This document shows, piece by piece, positions 1 to 11,126 of a stretch of 64,000 nucleotides of DNA; the stretch's first letter is position 1; each line of letters opens with the position of its first letter. Below the pieces are notes generated by a model. It was not told the DNA's origin, made no database searches, and saw nothing but the letters and a program-made list of their open reading frames with translations. Made by a program: the position numbers and the translations under genes. This stretch comes from Sphingomonas paucimobilis NBRC 13935. Lineage in GTDB: Bacteria > Pseudomonadota > Alphaproteobacteria > Sphingomonadales > Sphingomonadaceae. The stretch covers positions 1-64,000 of the forward strand of contig NZ_BBJS01000046.1 in assembly GCF_000739895.2 (NCBI RefSeq). Reading direction: 5' to 3'.

Positions 1-30
1 CCACCTCCCCTTGCAGGGGAGGAAAAATTC
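1..30. repeat. Edge of a dispersed palindromic intergenic repeat
   Basis: The window opens with a GC-rich inverted repeat: an 8-bp CCTCCCCT arm facing its complement across a three-base loop at about positions 4-22. The same arm occurs in the repeats near 11961-12094 and 34893-35014, so this is the end of another copy whose remainder lies outside the window. It sits directly downstream of the response-regulator gene, where it could also help end transcription. Confidence 0.6.
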
Positions 31-31
31 C

Positions 32-829
32 TCAGTGGACGAACCGCGCCACGACGTCGCGATAGCTCCGCGACACCTTCACCTGCGCCCCCGACTCGAG
101 CAGCAGGAAGCATTCGCCATTGGTGTGCGGCTTGACCTGCTTGACCAGGTCCAGGTTGACGATGGTCGAGCGATGCACCCGCTGGAAACGCCGCGGATCG
201 AGCCGCTTCTCCAGGTCCTTCATCGTCTCGCGCAGGACCAGCGAATTGTCGCCGGTGTTGATGACCATGTAATCGCCCGCCGCCTCGATCATCTCGATCG
301 TGTCGACATCGACGCGGAAGATCTGGCCGCGATCCTTGATGTTGATGAGCTTCTCGAACCGGCTCGACGCCACTTCGCCGCCCTCGTTCAGGTCCGCGAC
401 GGCCTCCGGAGCATGCTCGGCCAGCACTTCCTTCAGCTTTTCGACCTCGCCCGCGCCGCGCTTCTCGTTCAGCCGCTGGCGCACCCGGTCGAGCGTATCG
501 GCCAGCCGCGCTTCTTCGACCGGCTTCATCAGATAATCGACCGCCTGCGCCTCGAACGCGCGCAGGGCATGGTCAGAATAGGCGGTGACGAAGACGAACA
601 GCGGCGGCTCGACCTCCATCAGCCCCTGGATCACCGAAAAACCGTCGAAACCGGGCATCTGGATGTCGAGGAAAACCAGGTCGGGCTTGTGCGTCTTGAT
701 CGCGCGGATCGCTTCGCGCCCGTTCGAGCAGCGCTCGATGATCTCGACGTCGTCGTGCGCCTGGAGCCTGATCTCCAGTCCCTGGATCGCCAGGGGCTCG
801 TCGTCGACGAGGATGGTACGGATGGTCAT
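32..829 (-). CDS. LytTR-family response regulator
   Basis: A 265-residue cytoplasmic DNA-binding regulator of the LytR/AlgR class. Residues 1-120 form a CheY-like receiver with an acidic pocket near residues 9-11 and the phospho-acceptor Asp55 in the run LVFLDIQMPG. After a charged linker, residues about 165-262 form a LytTR DNA-binding domain (FRVDVDTIEMIEAAGDYM, then RVHRSTIVNL). Its ATG overlaps the stop of the upstream sensor kinase gene in an ATGA arrangement, so the two are translationally coupled and form a two-component system. The sequence does not reveal the target genes. The family assignment is secure. Confidence 0.93.
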   Translation of the reverse strand: MTIRTILVDDEPLAIQGLEIRLQAHDDVEIIERCSNGREAIRAIKTHKPDLVFLDIQMPGFDGFSVIQGLMEVEPPLFVFVTAYSDHALRAFEAQAVDYLMKPVEEARLADTLDRVRQRLNEKRGAGEVEKLKEVLAEHAPEAVADLNEGGEVASSRFEKLINIKDRGQIFRVDVDTIEMIEAAGDYMVINTGDNSLVLRETMKDLEKRLDPRRFQRVHRSTIVNLDLVKQVKPHTNGECFLLLESGAQVKVSRSYRDVVARFVH

Positions 830-1965
830 GCGGCCTCTCTATTCACATTCTCAAGCTGGAACGGGATCTCGATCTCGACCGAGTACCCACCAGCTGGCGC
901 GGAGCGGGATTCGAAGCGGTGGTCTGGGCCATAAGCCTGGGCCAGCCGTTCGCGGATATTGGACAGTCCGACGCCGGTCGAAACGCTTGAGGAATGACGG
1001 GTCTCGTGCAAGCCGGGGCCGGTATCCGATACGGCGATCCGCACCCGTTGCCCGACCAGTCGCACATCGACGCGGATTTCCGCGCCCTCTTCCTGCGGCG
1101 TGACGGCGTATTTGATGGCATTCTCGACCAGCGGCTGGAGCAGCAGCGAAGGTAGACGAGCGCGTTCGGCGCGCGGGTCGATCTCGAAACTCGGGCGCAG
1201 GCGGTCCTCGAAGCGCATCTTCTCAATTTCGAGATAGAGTTTCAGGGTTTCAACCTCTTGCGCCACGGTCACATGCGCCGTGGGCTCGTTCGCCAGCGTG
1301 TAGCGCAGAAAGGCTGACAGCCGGCTTAACATCGCGTTGGCCCGCTCGGTCTGCTTGAGCAGCACCAGCGTCGAGATGGAATTGAGCGTGTTGAACAGGA
1401 AATGCGGGTTGAGCTGATAGCGCAGCATCGCCAACTGCGCCGAGGAGGCCTGCAATTCCAGCGCGCGCATTTCGTCGATCTGGCTCTCGACGATCAGATA
1501 ATAGTTGATCGCGAAATAGAGGGCCGACCAGCCGGCCAGCACGACGAAGGTGATGAACAAATTGCCGATCAGCAGGGTGACGGTGACGCCCGGCTGGGTC
1601 GTGGTGATGAACGAGAAGGAAAAGGCGTTGAGCGCGGCATAGAGAAAGGTCGCCGCCGCCAGCGTCGCCAGGGTCAGGAACACCCCCATGATGCGCGGGA
1701 TGCGTCGGTAATAGCCGTACAGCGTCGAGAGCAGCAGGGTGATGCAATAGCCCAGGATCGCCTCGATGATCACGGGTATGATCTTCTCCAGCGAGAAGCC
1801 GTTGGAGATGCCGACCACCGAGCGCAGCACCAGATAGCCCGACCAGCCGGCCGCCTGCAGCGTCCAGAAGGCGCGCGCCTTGTTCTCGAAAAACGGCCGC
1901 ACCGACAAGGGGTCGGAAGCGGGGGGCGAAGCGGTGGAGGACGCGACGGGCGAATGCATGGCCAT
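826..1965 (-). CDS. LytS/YehU-type sensor histidine kinase
   Basis: A membrane sensor kinase of about 379 residues. The N-terminal half carries four or so hydrophobic membrane segments. It is followed by the His_kinase domain typical of the LytS group, with the phospho-accepting His near residue 187 in NPHFLFNTLNSIS, and a C-terminal HATPase domain with the N-box LLQPLVENAIKYAV and the G-box DTGPGL. I chose the ATG at 1965 because an upstream TTG start would fall inside the terminator at 2021-2056; an ATG at 1959 is equally possible. It is coupled to the LytTR regulator by a 4-bp overlap. No recognisable extracellular ligand domain is present, so the signal is unknown. Confidence 0.9.
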   Translation of the reverse strand: MAMHSPVASSTASPPASDPLSVRPFFENKARAFWTLQAAGWSGYLVLRSVVGISNGFSLEKIIPVIIEAILGYCITLLLSTLYGYYRRIPRIMGVFLTLATLAAATFLYAALNAFSFSFITTTQPGVTVTLLIGNLFITFVVLAGWSALYFAINYYLIVESQIDEMRALELQASSAQLAMLRYQLNPHFLFNTLNSISTLVLLKQTERANAMLSRLSAFLRYTLANEPTAHVTVAQEVETLKLYLEIEKMRFEDRLRPSFEIDPRAERARLPSLLLQPLVENAIKYAVTPQEEGAEIRVDVRLVGQRVRIAVSDTGPGLHETRHSSSVSTGVGLSNIRERLAQAYGPDHRFESRSAPAGGYSVEIEIPFQLENVNREAA

Positions 1966-2020
1966 GGCCGGGCGACATCTACACGGCCCATGCGCGAAGG
2001 GCAAAGATTGGGGCGAAGGC

Positions 2021-2056
2021 AAAAAAAGGCCGCCCTTCCCGAAGGAGGGGCGGCCC
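2021..2056 (-). terminator. Rho-independent terminator of the TonB-dependent receptor gene
   Basis: Read on the minus strand, a stem GGCCGCCC plus TCC pairs with GGA plus GGGCGGCC around a TTCG tetraloop, with one mismatch, and is followed by seven consecutive T. It lies just past the receptor's stop codon at 2084 and separates that gene from the sensor kinase gene on the same strand. Confidence 0.88.
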
Positions 2057-2083
2057 CGAATGTCCGTCGCCGGACGCGTCAGC

Positions 2084-5000
2084 TTAGAAGCTGAAGCGCG
2101 CGCCGATGCGGATCTGGTACAGCGATTCCTGCGACGAGATCGTGTCGGTCGGCGTCGAGTTCGGCGCCAGGTAGCGATACTGAGCGCAACCCTGCGACGT
2201 GTTGGTGGCCACGGCCGAACCCGCCGCAGTGCCGGTCGCGACCGGCGCGGTCAGGCACTGCGCACGGACGGCTGCGATCGTATAGGGGAAGCTGTACTGA
2301 CGCAGCTGACCCCACTTCTTGTTCAGCAGGTTCGCGAAGTTCTCGACATCCAGGAACACCTGGATGCGCGACGCACCCAGACCCGTCGGGATTTCCTGCG
2401 CCAAGTGCAGGTCGATCTTGGTGAACCACTTCGAATTGAACGCGTTGCGCGGCGCGATCTGGCCACGATATTTGTTCAGGCCGGTCGCGTTGATCAGCGC
2501 GTTGAGCGTGTCGCGGGTCTGCACCGTATCATAGGACACGCGCGCGTCGTCGATGCCGGTCGGGACGTACAGCAGATAGCGGCTGGTGCCACCGGTGGTC
2601 CCGAAGATCGGGCTGCGCTGGTTCGACGCGTCCTGCATCGTCCAGCTATACGGCCGGCCGATACGGGTTTCACCGAACAGGGCGAAGGTGGTCTTGTAGT
2701 CGCCGAAGAACGCGCGTTCGAAGGTCAGGTTGTACTTGATGTTGTACTTCACCTGCTCGTTCGAGATGCCATAGGCGGCACCGTTCGGATCGAGGAACGC
2801 GCCGTTGCTGTAGTTGGAGTTGGCGGTCGACGAGGTGGCCGGAGCCTGGTCCTTGATGTCCTGATAGGTGAAGCTGGCGCCCAGGTTCAGGCCCAGGTCG
2901 AACGTCTTGTCGATCCGCGCCACCGCGATGTAGCTGCGGCCGCGCGTCGTGTTCGTCAGGATGATGTCCGAATTGGTGTCGGCAAACGAGGTCAGCGACG
3001 CATAGCGGACACGGCCATCGGGCGTACGAAGCGCAGTGGGCACGACGCGCGCGTCGGTGAAGAACACCTGATTGCGCACCTTCGAGTAGAAGAAGTCCGC
3101 ACCGAAGTTGAAGCCCGGCAGCGCGTCCGGCGCATAGTCGAACGACAGGGTCGAACGCCACTGCGACGGCAGCTTGAACTTGGGATCGAGCGCGTTGGTC
3201 GGCGAAGTCGACGCGATGGTGCCCGCGTTCAGATAGTTGTTCACGACGCCCGGGATCTGGGTCCCGTTGACATTGGTCAGGGCCGCCGCGCCGACGCCGG
3301 CAGGCAGGTTGGTGCCGGTGTAGCTGCCGTCGTTGTTCTGGCGGATGTCGATCGCGTTCGACAGGAAGCCGGTGTTCGAGAAGCTGTTCGAGACATAGAC
3401 GTCCGGCGAGCCGCCCGAGAAGATGCCGACGCCGCCACGGATCGACAGGTCCTTGGTCGGACGCAGATCGAAGCCGATACGCGGCTGGGCGATGCCACGG
3501 CCGCTGATATAGGCGGTGTTGGCATAGCCGAGGCGATTGAAGAACGCCTGGTTGAACGCAGGCCGGCTGTGACCGCCATAGACGTCATAGCGGATGCCAT
3601 AGTCCAGGCTGAACCAGTCGGTGATCCGCCAATTGTCCTGAATACCGAAGGCATAGGACTGGTAGCGGAAGCGTGCCGCCGCATTGATCGGATCGAGGCT
3701 CGGCACCGCGTTCGCATAGCGCAGGCGCTGCGCATTGCCCGCCTGGAAGTCGGCGATCGAGTCGAAATAATAATCGCCCGCCGTACGCTGCAGGAACAGG
3801 TTCTCGATCTTCGTATCCTGGAAGTCGACGAAGATGCGCAGGTCATGATTGTCGCGGTTCAGACGGCCCTGGAGCAAACCGCCATAGGTGCGGCTGGTCA
3901 GTGCGTTCGACTGGCGCGAAATGTCCGGACCGAAATAGACCGAGGCATAACCCGGCGCGCAGGTCGTCGCCGCATTGGCACCCGCCGAGCCCGGATTGGA
4001 GCGGTCCGAGGTCGGGGCCGCGCAAACCTGGAACTGGGCGAAACCACGACCCAGGATCGGGTCCTGACCGCGCTTATAATCCTTGTAGAAGGCGCGGAAT
4101 TCGGTCGAAAACTCATCCGACCAGTCGCTGTTCAGCTGGAACACGCCGGTATGCAGGCGGTTGCTGCTGACATAGCCGTTGGACTCCAGGCCCAGGCTGG
4201 GGGCGGTGACCGAGGCGTTCTGACCGAGACGGATCGAGTCCTTGGTGTACAGATACGTCAACGACGCACGCTGCGTATCCGACAAGTTGGCGTCGAGGCG
4301 TGCGGCCAGACGATCGTCGCTATCCTGCGAATTGTTCAGGATGCCGCCGGCATTGTAATTGTAGCGCGATTGCGCGATCGACGTGATCTGGTTGACCGTG
4401 GCATTGGTCAGCAGGCCGCCGGAATCACCGACGTTCGGGATGACGGTGCCGGCATTGTTCTCGACCGTGCCTTCCACGATCGGAGTGCCCGCGCGGATCC
4501 GCTCGCCCGCGACCATGAAGAACAGCTTGTCCTTGATGATCGGACCGGCCAGTTCGGCGCCGAAATTCTGGAACTTGAACGGGGGCAGGGTGACGCGACC
4601 CGTGGGGACGCCCGGTCCTGCGGCGGTTTCCTTGCCCCACAGCTTGTCGGACGAATAGGAATAGAAGCCGGTGCCGTGGAAGCTGTTGGTACCCGACTTC
4701 AGAATGGCGTTGATCGCGCCGCCCTGGAAATTGCCTTCGCGCACGTCATAGGGCGCGACCTTGGTCTGGAACTGGCCGATGGCGTCGAGCGGAATGGGGC
4801 TGCGACGGGTGGGCAGGCCGTCGGGGTTCAGGCCGAAATTGTCGGTGATCGGCACGCCGTCGACCGAGAAGCGGTTGAAGCGCGCATTCTGGCCCGCGAA
4901 CGAGACGGCACGACCCGAACCGGAAGCATAGTCGAGGCGGGCGAACGGATCGCGGCGCATCAGGTCGCGGATGTCGCGGTTGACGCTGGCTACCTTCGCG

Positions 5001-5434
5001 ATATCCGCTGCGGTCAGAACGGTCACAGGGCCCAGGCTCTTCGAACCGGCGCCAGCGATCGACGAAGCGGTAACGACGATCTCTCCGCCGCTGCCCTGAC
5101 CATCTGCGGTCAGCTCGACCGGCAGTTCATAAGGAAGGCTCGTCACGGTGAAGATATCCGTGACGCGGGTTTCCTGATAGCCGGGAGCCGAGACGGTGAC
5201 GGTGAAAGGACCGCCCACGCGCAGACCGGTGGACGAGAAGGAGCCGTCAGGGCCCGAAACCGCCGAGGTCGTGGTACCCGAGGGAACGTTGACGATCGTG
5301 ATCGTCGCGCCCGCAACAGGCGCGCCGTTGGCGGTGACGGTACCGCGGATTGAAGACGTCGTTTCCTGAGCGGACGCCGCCGCAGGAATCGCGAGCGCGA
5401 CGACGGCCGCACCCAGGAAGAGAGAATTGCGCAT
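2084..5434 (-). CDS. Oar-like TonB-dependent outer membrane receptor
   Basis: An outer-membrane protein of 1116 residues. It begins with a signal peptide (MRNSLFLGAAVVALAIPAAA, cleaved after ASA). A carboxypeptidase-regulatory-like beta-sandwich follows at about residues 26-110 (SSIRGTVTANGAPVAGATI), then a plug domain (about 120-240, with VTVLTAADIAKVASVNRDIRDL) and a long beta-barrel ending in the aromatic C-terminus GARFSF. This architecture is that of the Oar/SusC-like receptors common in sphingomonads. The ATG at 5434 is preceded by an AAAAGGGGA ribosome-binding site; more upstream starts lack a signal peptide. It stands alone between ligA and a terminator, and no substrate-specific neighbour is present, so the ligand is unknown. 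It has no cobalamin riboswitch and is not an obvious BtuB. Confidence 0.92.
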   Translation of the reverse strand: MRNSLFLGAAVVALAIPAAASAQETTSSIRGTVTANGAPVAGATITIVNVPSGTTTSAVSGPDGSFSSTGLRVGGPFTVTVSAPGYQETRVTDIFTVTSLPYELPVELTADGQGSGGEIVVTASSIAGAGSKSLGPVTVLTAADIAKVASVNRDIRDLMRRDPFARLDYASGSGRAVSFAGQNARFNRFSVDGVPITDNFGLNPDGLPTRRSPIPLDAIGQFQTKVAPYDVREGNFQGGAINAILKSGTNSFHGTGFYSYSSDKLWGKETAAGPGVPTGRVTLPPFKFQNFGAELAGPIIKDKLFFMVAGERIRAGTPIVEGTVENNAGTVIPNVGDSGGLLTNATVNQITSIAQSRYNYNAGGILNNSQDSDDRLAARLDANLSDTQRASLTYLYTKDSIRLGQNASVTAPSLGLESNGYVSSNRLHTGVFQLNSDWSDEFSTEFRAFYKDYKRGQDPILGRGFAQFQVCAAPTSDRSNPGSAGANAATTCAPGYASVYFGPDISRQSNALTSRTYGGLLQGRLNRDNHDLRIFVDFQDTKIENLFLQRTAGDYYFDSIADFQAGNAQRLRYANAVPSLDPINAAARFRYQSYAFGIQDNWRITDWFSLDYGIRYDVYGGHSRPAFNQAFFNRLGYANTAYISGRGIAQPRIGFDLRPTKDLSIRGGVGIFSGGSPDVYVSNSFSNTGFLSNAIDIRQNNDGSYTGTNLPAGVGAAALTNVNGTQIPGVVNNYLNAGTIASTSPTNALDPKFKLPSQWRSTLSFDYAPDALPGFNFGADFFYSKVRNQVFFTDARVVPTALRTPDGRVRYASLTSFADTNSDIILTNTTRGRSYIAVARIDKTFDLGLNLGASFTYQDIKDQAPATSSTANSNYSNGAFLDPNGAAYGISNEQVKYNIKYNLTFERAFFGDYKTTFALFGETRIGRPYSWTMQDASNQRSPIFGTTGGTSRYLLYVPTGIDDARVSYDTVQTRDTLNALINATGLNKYRGQIAPRNAFNSKWFTKIDLHLAQEIPTGLGASRIQVFLDVENFANLLNKKWGQLRQYSFPYTIAAVRAQCLTAPVATGTAAGSAVATNTSQGCAQYRYLAPNSTPTDTISSQESLYQIRIGARFSF

Positions 5435-5666
5435 ATATGGTCCCCTTTTCGCGCAGGCGCGCGGTCCGACCGTTATTCGGTTCGGTTGAGCGGGCCCCTG
5501 CGGTACGAACATTGCCGTTATGTGACAAAATTCATCGGCGCGACAGGGGGTGTTCACTCCGTTTGCGGGCGTTGCAGATTGGCAACGGTGCGCGCGGCCG
5601 ACCACGCTCTTATCCCGCTCTAATCTCGATTAATTTGATCGTCCGGGGGAAGGCGATTCACTCGCC

Positions 5667-7838
<2,172 letters not shown>

Positions 7839-7869
7839 TCAAGCGGCAGGCGGCGCAAAGGCGGTCGGA

Positions 7870-8097
7870 TCAACCGATATGCGAGGGGGGCACCGCGCGG
7901 CTGGCGGCAACCGCCGGCGAATCCTGTCCATGGGCGATCAGCCAGCCGCAGGCCTGCTCGATATGGATGCCGACCATCGCCAGGTTCATCTTGTCGGCCA
8001 GCAACAGGCAAGACTGAAGTCCCGTCATCAGGACGGTCATATCGTTTGTATCGTCAATCGCAGCAGGTTTGAGCGGAGACACGGGCATTCGACGCAT
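7870..8097 (-). CDS. Small soluble protein of unknown function
   Basis: A 75-residue open frame between recN and ligA on the same strand. The central part, TGLQSCLLLADKMNLAMVGI, reads as an amphipathic helical segment, and there is no signal peptide, membrane span or cysteine motif. I do not recognise a named family, although small proteins of this style (a helix with LADK and an IHIEQA segment) look familiar from sphingomonads. An internal ATG at 8040 could be the true start, giving 56 residues. Without this gene the 370-bp ligA-recN gap would be empty. A function cannot be assigned. Confidence 0.5.
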   Translation of the reverse strand: MRRMPVSPLKPAAIDDTNDMTVLMTGLQSCLLLADKMNLAMVGIHIEQACGWLIAHGQDSPAVAASRAVPPSHIG

Positions 8098-8178
8098 CCA
8101 GCATGGAAGTCAGGACGATCTGACCCGCACAGCATATCATTTTCGTCTCAGCTATAAAACAGCATTCGGACCTGCAAC

Positions 8179-9843
8179 TCAGGCGGTCTCGATCAGGCGA
8201 TCGGCCTGGGCGCGCGCCTCGTCGGTGATGGTCGCGCCCGAGAGCATCCGGGCGATCTCCTCCCGCCGCTCGTCCGCGCCCAGCGCGCGGACGCCGGTGC
8301 GGGTGACCGTGCCGTCATGGCTTTTCGCGATCAGCAAATGCGCGGCGCCGCGCGCGGCGACCTGCGGACTATGGGTCACCACCAGCAATTGCGTCCGCTG
8401 TGCCAAGCGATGCAGCCGGTCGCCGATCGCCGAGGCCACCGCGCCGCCGACACCGCGATCGATCTCGTCGAAGATCATCGTCGTCGCGCCACCCTCTTCG
8501 GCGAGCGCGACCTTCAGCGCCAGGATGAAGCGCGACAATTCGCCGCCACTGGCGATCTTCATGAGCGGAGCGAAGGGCGCACCGGGGTTGGTCGAGATTT
8601 CGAACTCGATCCGGTCCTTGCCCGCCGCCGACCAGCCCGAGGGCTCGGCCGGCACGACCATGGTGCGGAAGCGCGCGGCATCGAGCTTGAGCGGCGCGAG
8701 TTCGCTCTTCACCGCGCGGTCGAGCCGTTCGGCGGCCTCGGTACGCGCGCGGGAGACGGCGGCGGCGGCCTTGTCATAGGCGGTGCGCGCGGTGGAGACG
8801 GCGGCTTCCAACCGGCCAATGCCTTCCTCGCCCGCGTCGAGGCGTTCGAGGCGACCGCGAAGCTGCTCGGTCAGATCGGCCAGTTCGTCCGGCTGCACGC
8901 GGTGCTTGCGCGCCATGCCGCGCAATTCGAACAGCCGCGCCTCATCCTCCTCCAGTGCGCGCGGATCATAGGCGAGCTCGCGATGCGCCTCGACCAGCCG
9001 GTCTTCGGCCAGCGACGCTTCGATCACCGCGCGATCGATCGCGGCGAGCGCCTCGGCCAATATGGGGTGATCCTCGGATATGCGCTCCAGCACGCGTGCG
9101 GCCTGGCGCAGGCCGGCCAGCGCACCGTCCGAGCCTTGCAGATGCTCCTCGATCGCGCCCAGTTCGCCGGCGATCTTCTCCGATCGCTGCATCGTCCGGC
9201 GGCGATCGGCCAGCGCCTCTTCCTCGCCGGGTTCGGGGGCCAGCTTGGTCAGCTCGGCAACCGCATGCTCCAACCATTCGCGGTCTCGCGCTGCAGCCTC
9301 GATCTCCTCGTGGGCGCTGGTCAGCGCAGCCTCAGCCTCGCGCAGCCGGGCCCAGGCGGCGGCGACCGCCGATGTGTCGATCCGACCGAAACTGTCGAGC
9401 ATCGCGCGGTGGCCGCGCGGGTTTAGCAGGCCGCGATCGTCATGCTGGCCATGGATCTCGACCAGAAAAGGCGCGATCTCACGGAGCAGTGCGGCGGAGG
9501 CCGGCTGGCTGTTGACGAAGCCCCGGCTGCCGCCATCGGCCTTGACCTGGCGTCGCACGATCAGCGGCTCGCCCGGCTCCACCGCGATACCCGCCTCGTC
9601 CAGAATGGCGGCCAAGCGGCTATCGGGGGCGGGGGGCTCGAAACTGGCGGTGACGATCGCTTGACCCGCGCCATGACGGACCAGTCCGCTGTCGCCGCGC
9701 CCGCCCAGCGCCAGCCCCAGCGCGTCGAGCAGGATCGATTTGCCCGCCCCGGTCTCGCCCGTCAGGACACCCAGGCCCCGGCCGAAATCAAGATCCAGCG
9801 CCTCGATCAGCACGACATCGCGAATGGACAATGCGGTCAGCAT
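8179..9843 (-). CDS. recN: DNA repair protein RecN
   Basis: An SMC-like ATPase of 554 residues that acts in recombinational repair of double-strand breaks. The N-terminal half-nucleotide-binding domain has the Walker A GETGAGKS at residues 29-36. The middle is a long coiled coil (about residues 160-360, rich in Glu, Ala and Arg). The C-terminal half holds the signature SGGELSRF and the Walker B with D-loop MIFDEIDRGVGG, followed by VVTHSPQVAA. The length is normal for RecN. It lies downstream of bamD on the same strand, with a palindromic repeat in the 167-bp gap. Confidence 0.96.
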   Translation of the reverse strand: MLTALSIRDVVLIEALDLDFGRGLGVLTGETGAGKSILLDALGLALGGRGDSGLVRHGAGQAIVTASFEPPAPDSRLAAILDEAGIAVEPGEPLIVRRQVKADGGSRGFVNSQPASAALLREIAPFLVEIHGQHDDRGLLNPRGHRAMLDSFGRIDTSAVAAAWARLREAEAALTSAHEEIEAAARDREWLEHAVAELTKLAPEPGEEEALADRRRTMQRSEKIAGELGAIEEHLQGSDGALAGLRQAARVLERISEDHPILAEALAAIDRAVIEASLAEDRLVEAHRELAYDPRALEEDEARLFELRGMARKHRVQPDELADLTEQLRGRLERLDAGEEGIGRLEAAVSTARTAYDKAAAAVSRARTEAAERLDRAVKSELAPLKLDAARFRTMVVPAEPSGWSAAGKDRIEFEISTNPGAPFAPLMKIASGGELSRFILALKVALAEEGGATTMIFDEIDRGVGGAVASAIGDRLHRLAQRTQLLVVTHSPQVAARGAAHLLIAKSHDGTVTRTGVRALGADERREEIARMLSGATITDEARAQADRLIETA

Positions 9844-9920
9844 GGCGGGCGATATAAAGCCAAATGCCGCGCGATGTTATCCCCCCGATGCGAAAATGAT
9901 CCCGATTTGTTCGGGGTGTC

Positions 9921-9999
9921 CGTCATGGCGAGCGTATCGACGCCATCCAGAGCATCCGACGCGGGACCCTGGATGGCTTCGCTATGCTCGCCCCATGAC
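9921..9999. repeat. REP-like imperfect palindrome between recN and bamD
   Basis: Two nested inverted repeats are visible. The outer arms are GGCGAGCGTA and TATGCTCGCC, with one mismatch, and the inner arms are GCCATCCAG and CTGGATGGC. The whole folds into a hairpin of about 75 bases. The wording (CGTCATGGCGAGCG, CTGGATGGCTTCGCTATGCTCG) resembles repetitive extragenic palindromes frequent in Sphingomonadaceae genomes. It lies in the untranslated gap downstream of bamD. Confidence 0.7.
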
Positions 10000-10010
10000 A
10001 AAAAAGGGGA

Positions 10011-10946
10011 TCAGCCGGTGGGCGAGCTGTTGTTGCCGGTCGGCGTCGGGCGGCCGGGGGCGGCGGCGCTGGGGGTGACGGTACCGCCGCTGCCCGGCAG
10101 GCCGATATTGACCGAACCCGGCGTGCCGGTCGGCACCACGGGCTGGCCTGGCTGGATCGCGGGGATCGGCTGCACCGGATATTCGCGCATCAGCTTATAG
10201 GCGCGGTTATACCAGTCGCTGCCCGGATAATTGGCGCCCAGCACGGCGGCGGCGCGCTCGGCCTCGGGGCGCACGCCCAGCGCCAGATAGGTCTCGGTCA
10301 GCCGCATCAGCGCCTCGGGCGTGTGGCTGGTCGTCTGGTACTTGTCGACCACGGTGCGGAACCGCATCGACGCCGCCAGCCACTGGTGGCGATCCTCGTA
10401 GAAGCGGCCGATCTCCATTTCCTTGCCGGCCAGGTGATCGTTGACCAGGTCGACCTTCAACCGCGCATCGGCGGCATAGCGGGTGTTGGGATAGCGGCGC
10501 ATCAGCTCGCCCAGCGCGTCGAGCGCCTGGCGGGTGATCTTCTGGTCGCGGGTGACGTCCTGAATCTGCTCATAATAGCCGAGCGCGATCAGATAATAGG
10601 CATAGGGCGCGTCGCGATTGCCCGGATGGACCGCCAGGAAGCGCTGCGCCGACTGGATCGACTGGGTATAGTCGCGACCCAGATAATAGCTGAACGCGCT
10701 CATCAACTGCGCACGGCGGGCCCAGATCGAATAGGGGTGCTGACGCTCCACCTCGTCGAAGAGCAGCGCGGCCTCCTTGTAACGGTGCTGGTCCAGCCGC
10801 TGCTTGGCGGCCGTATACAGCGTGCCGACGTCGCGTGCGACATAGGGCAGGTCGGTGCGGGTACGGTTGCGGGCGCAACCCGCGATCGGAAGGGCCAGAG
10901 CGGCGATCAGCGCCAGCGACAGCGCACGGGAACGGGGGTTACGCAT
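10011..10946 (-). CDS. bamD: Outer membrane assembly lipoprotein BamD
   Basis: Component of the BAM complex that inserts beta-barrel proteins into the outer membrane. The chosen ATG gives a 311-residue lipoprotein with a lipobox signal (LALIAALALPIAGC). Five TPR-like repeats follow (for example LYTAAKQRLDQHRYKEAALL, then RRYPNTRYAADARLKVDLV), as in BamD/YfiO. The Gly-, Pro- and Thr-rich C-terminal tail after about residue 255 is low-complexity and longer than in E. coli. An upstream in-frame start would bury the signal peptide. It lies divergent to the isomerase gene. Confidence 0.93.
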   Translation of the reverse strand: MRNPRSRALSLALIAALALPIAGCARNRTRTDLPYVARDVGTLYTAAKQRLDQHRYKEAALLFDEVERQHPYSIWARRAQLMSAFSYYLGRDYTQSIQSAQRFLAVHPGNRDAPYAYYLIALGYYEQIQDVTRDQKITRQALDALGELMRRYPNTRYAADARLKVDLVNDHLAGKEMEIGRFYEDRHQWLAASMRFRTVVDKYQTTSHTPEALMRLTETYLALGVRPEAERAAAVLGANYPGSDWYNRAYKLMREYPVQPIPAIQPGQPVVPTGTPGSVNIGLPGSGGTVTPSAAAPGRPTPTGNNSSPTG

Positions 10947-11126
10947 CGCGCATGTCCTTAGCGCAGCCGAAGGGCGGGGAACAGTCCCCGCGCGCATGCC
11001 ATGTGCCAAGGCTTCCGACAGAGCGCTTGAACGCCGTGGGGCCACGCGGCATGGACAGGCGAACGGGCGGAACGGCCCATCGCCCGGACGGTTGAACCGT
11101 CACCTGATCGGAAGGATTGTCGACCC

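Noticed and set aside
1880..5353. A 1157-codon open frame on the plus strand opposite the TonB-dependent receptor
   Set aside because: It is antisense to a gene with complete signal peptide, plug and barrel. Its translation is Arg/Val/Asp-rich with no domain, as expected in GC-rich antisense frames.
2084..5434. The TonB-dependent receptor as a cobalamin receptor of the cob system
   Set aside because: It has no riboswitch, lies 14 kb from the cluster and has the Oar-like architecture with a carboxypeptidase-regulatory domain rather than that of BtuB.
10974..10991. Hairpin GCGGGGA/TCCCCGC in the bamD-manA gap as a terminator
   Set aside because: It lies between divergent gene starts and has no T run.
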